Positions 4,990 to 5,766 of a stretch of DNA of 5,766 nt are shown piece by piece. The notes under the pieces are model-generated. The model did no database searches, had not been told where the DNA came from, and saw only the letters and a list, made by a program, of their open reading frames with translations. The stretch is taken from the NCBI GenBank assembly GCA_041060555.1, contig JBEUDS010000048.1; one strand, 5' to 3'. Source of the DNA: CAUJIW01 sp963205175. GTDB taxonomy: Bacteria; Pseudomonadota; Alphaproteobacteria; Sphingomonadales; Sphingomonadaceae. The position numbers and the translations under genes were made by a program. Position 1 is the stretch's first letter. The number at the start of each line of letters is the position of its first letter.

Positions 4990-5703
4990 TTATTTCGTTT
5001 GCAACGGTCGTTGAAATACATCCTTTAAGTCGCGCAACTGGCCGTTCTCATCGAACCAGGTCGCCACTCGATCGATTTCTTTCTCAAAGTCACCGTCGGG
5101 GAACCAGCGCATGACTGTGCTCGGCGAAACATTCAGTGCTCCGGCGAGCATCCTGAAGCTCGGCTTGATCCCCCGCGCCTTCAACTGCCCACCGATTGTG
5201 ATCGCCGCCCATCGCTTCTGATGGGCATCAGAAGCTTGCTCATACTCAGGGTTGGAGCCACCCAGTCGCTCGCGAATGAGAACGATGAGATCCCTCGGGA
5301 TGTAGAGGTCGTCGTTCCAGCTCAACGCGTCCAACATGCAGGCAATGAGCCAGTTCACCAGCTTGTCGGGAATGGCGAGCCCACGTCGCGTGAGATGAGT
5401 TTGCCCAGCCTTAGCGAGGTTCTTGGCCTCGATCAGCTTCTCCATGATCTGGAGAGAGACCTCGCTGATTGCCTCGGGATCGGCATCGAGGACGGAAGCG
5501 ATCATTTCCGGATCGAACCCGTACTTCCGCAGCTCGCCCTCCATGAAGTAGAGCTGGTCCATACCACCGATTACGGCGACCTCAATTTCGGCGGACGGGT
5601 CAGCACGGCGAAGCTTCACGTAGTGCTCGATGGACGGGGCCTTCTTGTATGCCAAGCTCTGCTCATTGTACCCGCCATCTTCCTTGCTGCCGTATCCGGC
5701 CAT
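4990..5703 (-). CDS. Uncharacterised protein with C-terminal helix-turn-helix-like segment, 237 aa
   Basis: No family recognised. The N-terminus (MAGYGSKEDGGYNEQSLAYK) looks disordered; residues 24-150 are mixed charged helices, including G-M-D-Q-L-Y-F-M-E-G-E-L-R-K-Y and a Leu/Trp-rich stretch around 113-131. Residues 182-200 (S-F-R-M-L-A-G-A-L-N-V-S-P-S-T-V-M-R-W) read as a helix-turn-helix, with N-V-S-P-S-T as the turn and recognition start, so the protein may bind DNA, perhaps as a regulator of the gap just downstream. The start is the ATG at 5703, eight bases after GGAGG; an upstream in-frame TTG at 5718 is rejected because that GGAGG lies within its first codons. Codon use is more even and less GC-rich than in the genes downstream. 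The 190-base gap after its stop suggests a separate transcription unit. Confidence 0.75.
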   Translation of the reverse strand: MAGYGSKEDGGYNEQSLAYKKAPSIEHYVKLRRADPSAEIEVAVIGGMDQLYFMEGELRKYGFDPEMIASVLDADPEAISEVSLQIMEKLIEAKNLAKAGQTHLTRRGLAIPDKLVNWLIACMLDALSWNDDLYIPRDLIVLIRERLGGSNPEYEQASDAHQKRWAAITIGGQLKARGIKPSFRMLAGALNVSPSTVMRWFPDGDFEKEIDRVATWFDENGQLRDLKDVFQRPLQTK

Positions 5704-5711
5704 GGCTTTTG

Positions 5712-5716
5712 CCTCC
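5712..5716 (-). promoter_or_regulatory. Ribosome binding site (GGAGG) fixing the start at 5703
   Basis: GGAGG on the minus strand, eight bases before the ATG at 5703. It overlaps the first codons of the alternative TTG start at 5718 and therefore decides between them. Confidence 0.7.
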
Positions 5717-5766
5717 AAAGACGGCTTCCCGCTCAGCGAGCTAGGAAAGCAATTCGATTTCCTCCG

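Noticed and set aside
4095..5114. Long open frame on the plus strand (339 codons)
   Set aside because: Antisense to the sigma-like gene and running through the gap and into another gene; low-complexity Arg/Gly composition and no motif.
5741..5766. Possible tail of a gene entering from the right edge (a minus frame reading EEIELLS then stop)
   Set aside because: Only seven codons are visible and a second frame also ends nearby, so a gene cannot be supported.
1..5766. tRNA genes, attachment sites, insertion sequences and CRISPR arrays
   Set aside because: I saw no cloverleaf-like segment, transposase, terminal repeat pair or repeat-spacer pattern; the 11-base repeats are far too short for CRISPR.

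Overview
The window looks like part of a phage-type recombination and replication module from a high-GC bacterium. An alphaproteobacterium (prophage or other integrated element) fits best. The reasons are the G+C-rich coding, roughly two thirds by eye, the start/stop overlaps typical of phage early operons, and the family combination. No ribosomal or housekeeping gene is present to fix the taxon. All eleven genes I can support lie on the minus strand, so transcription runs from high to low coordinates.

Layout in transcription order. A 237-residue protein with a C-terminal helix-turn-helix-like segment (4990-5703) stands alone and is visibly less GC-rich than the rest. A 190-base gap without a gene (4800-4989) follows. 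It holds a two-tier inverted repeat (4927-4960) and four GTGG/CCAC cores spaced exactly 11 bases apart (4862-4898), the best candidate control region here. Next come a small sigma-70-like protein (4224-4799) and a tightly packed series: three small uncharacterised proteins (3848-4189, 3354-3848, 3058-3357), a RecA-like P-loop ATPase of the Sak4/AAA_24 type (2225-3058), an SSB/DUF669-like protein with a Pro/Ala tail (1475-2218), a 75-residue protein (1242-1469), a zinc-ribbon protein of DUF6511 type (886 to about 1250, start unresolved), a NUMOD4/HNH endonuclease (451-870), and the first 151 codons of a PD-(D/E)XK nuclease that runs off the left edge (1-454).

Taken together, a Sak4-like annealase/ATPase, its adjacent ssDNA-binding partner and a PD-(D/E)XK nuclease are the expected parts of a phage single-strand annealing recombination system. 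The sigma-like gene at the head suggests the element directs RNA polymerase to its own genes. The HNH gene looks like a later arrival between two module genes. The points most worth a second look are the phased repeats, the missing conventional start of the DUF6511 gene, and its SSB-like acidic C-terminal tip next to an SSB-like protein that lacks one.
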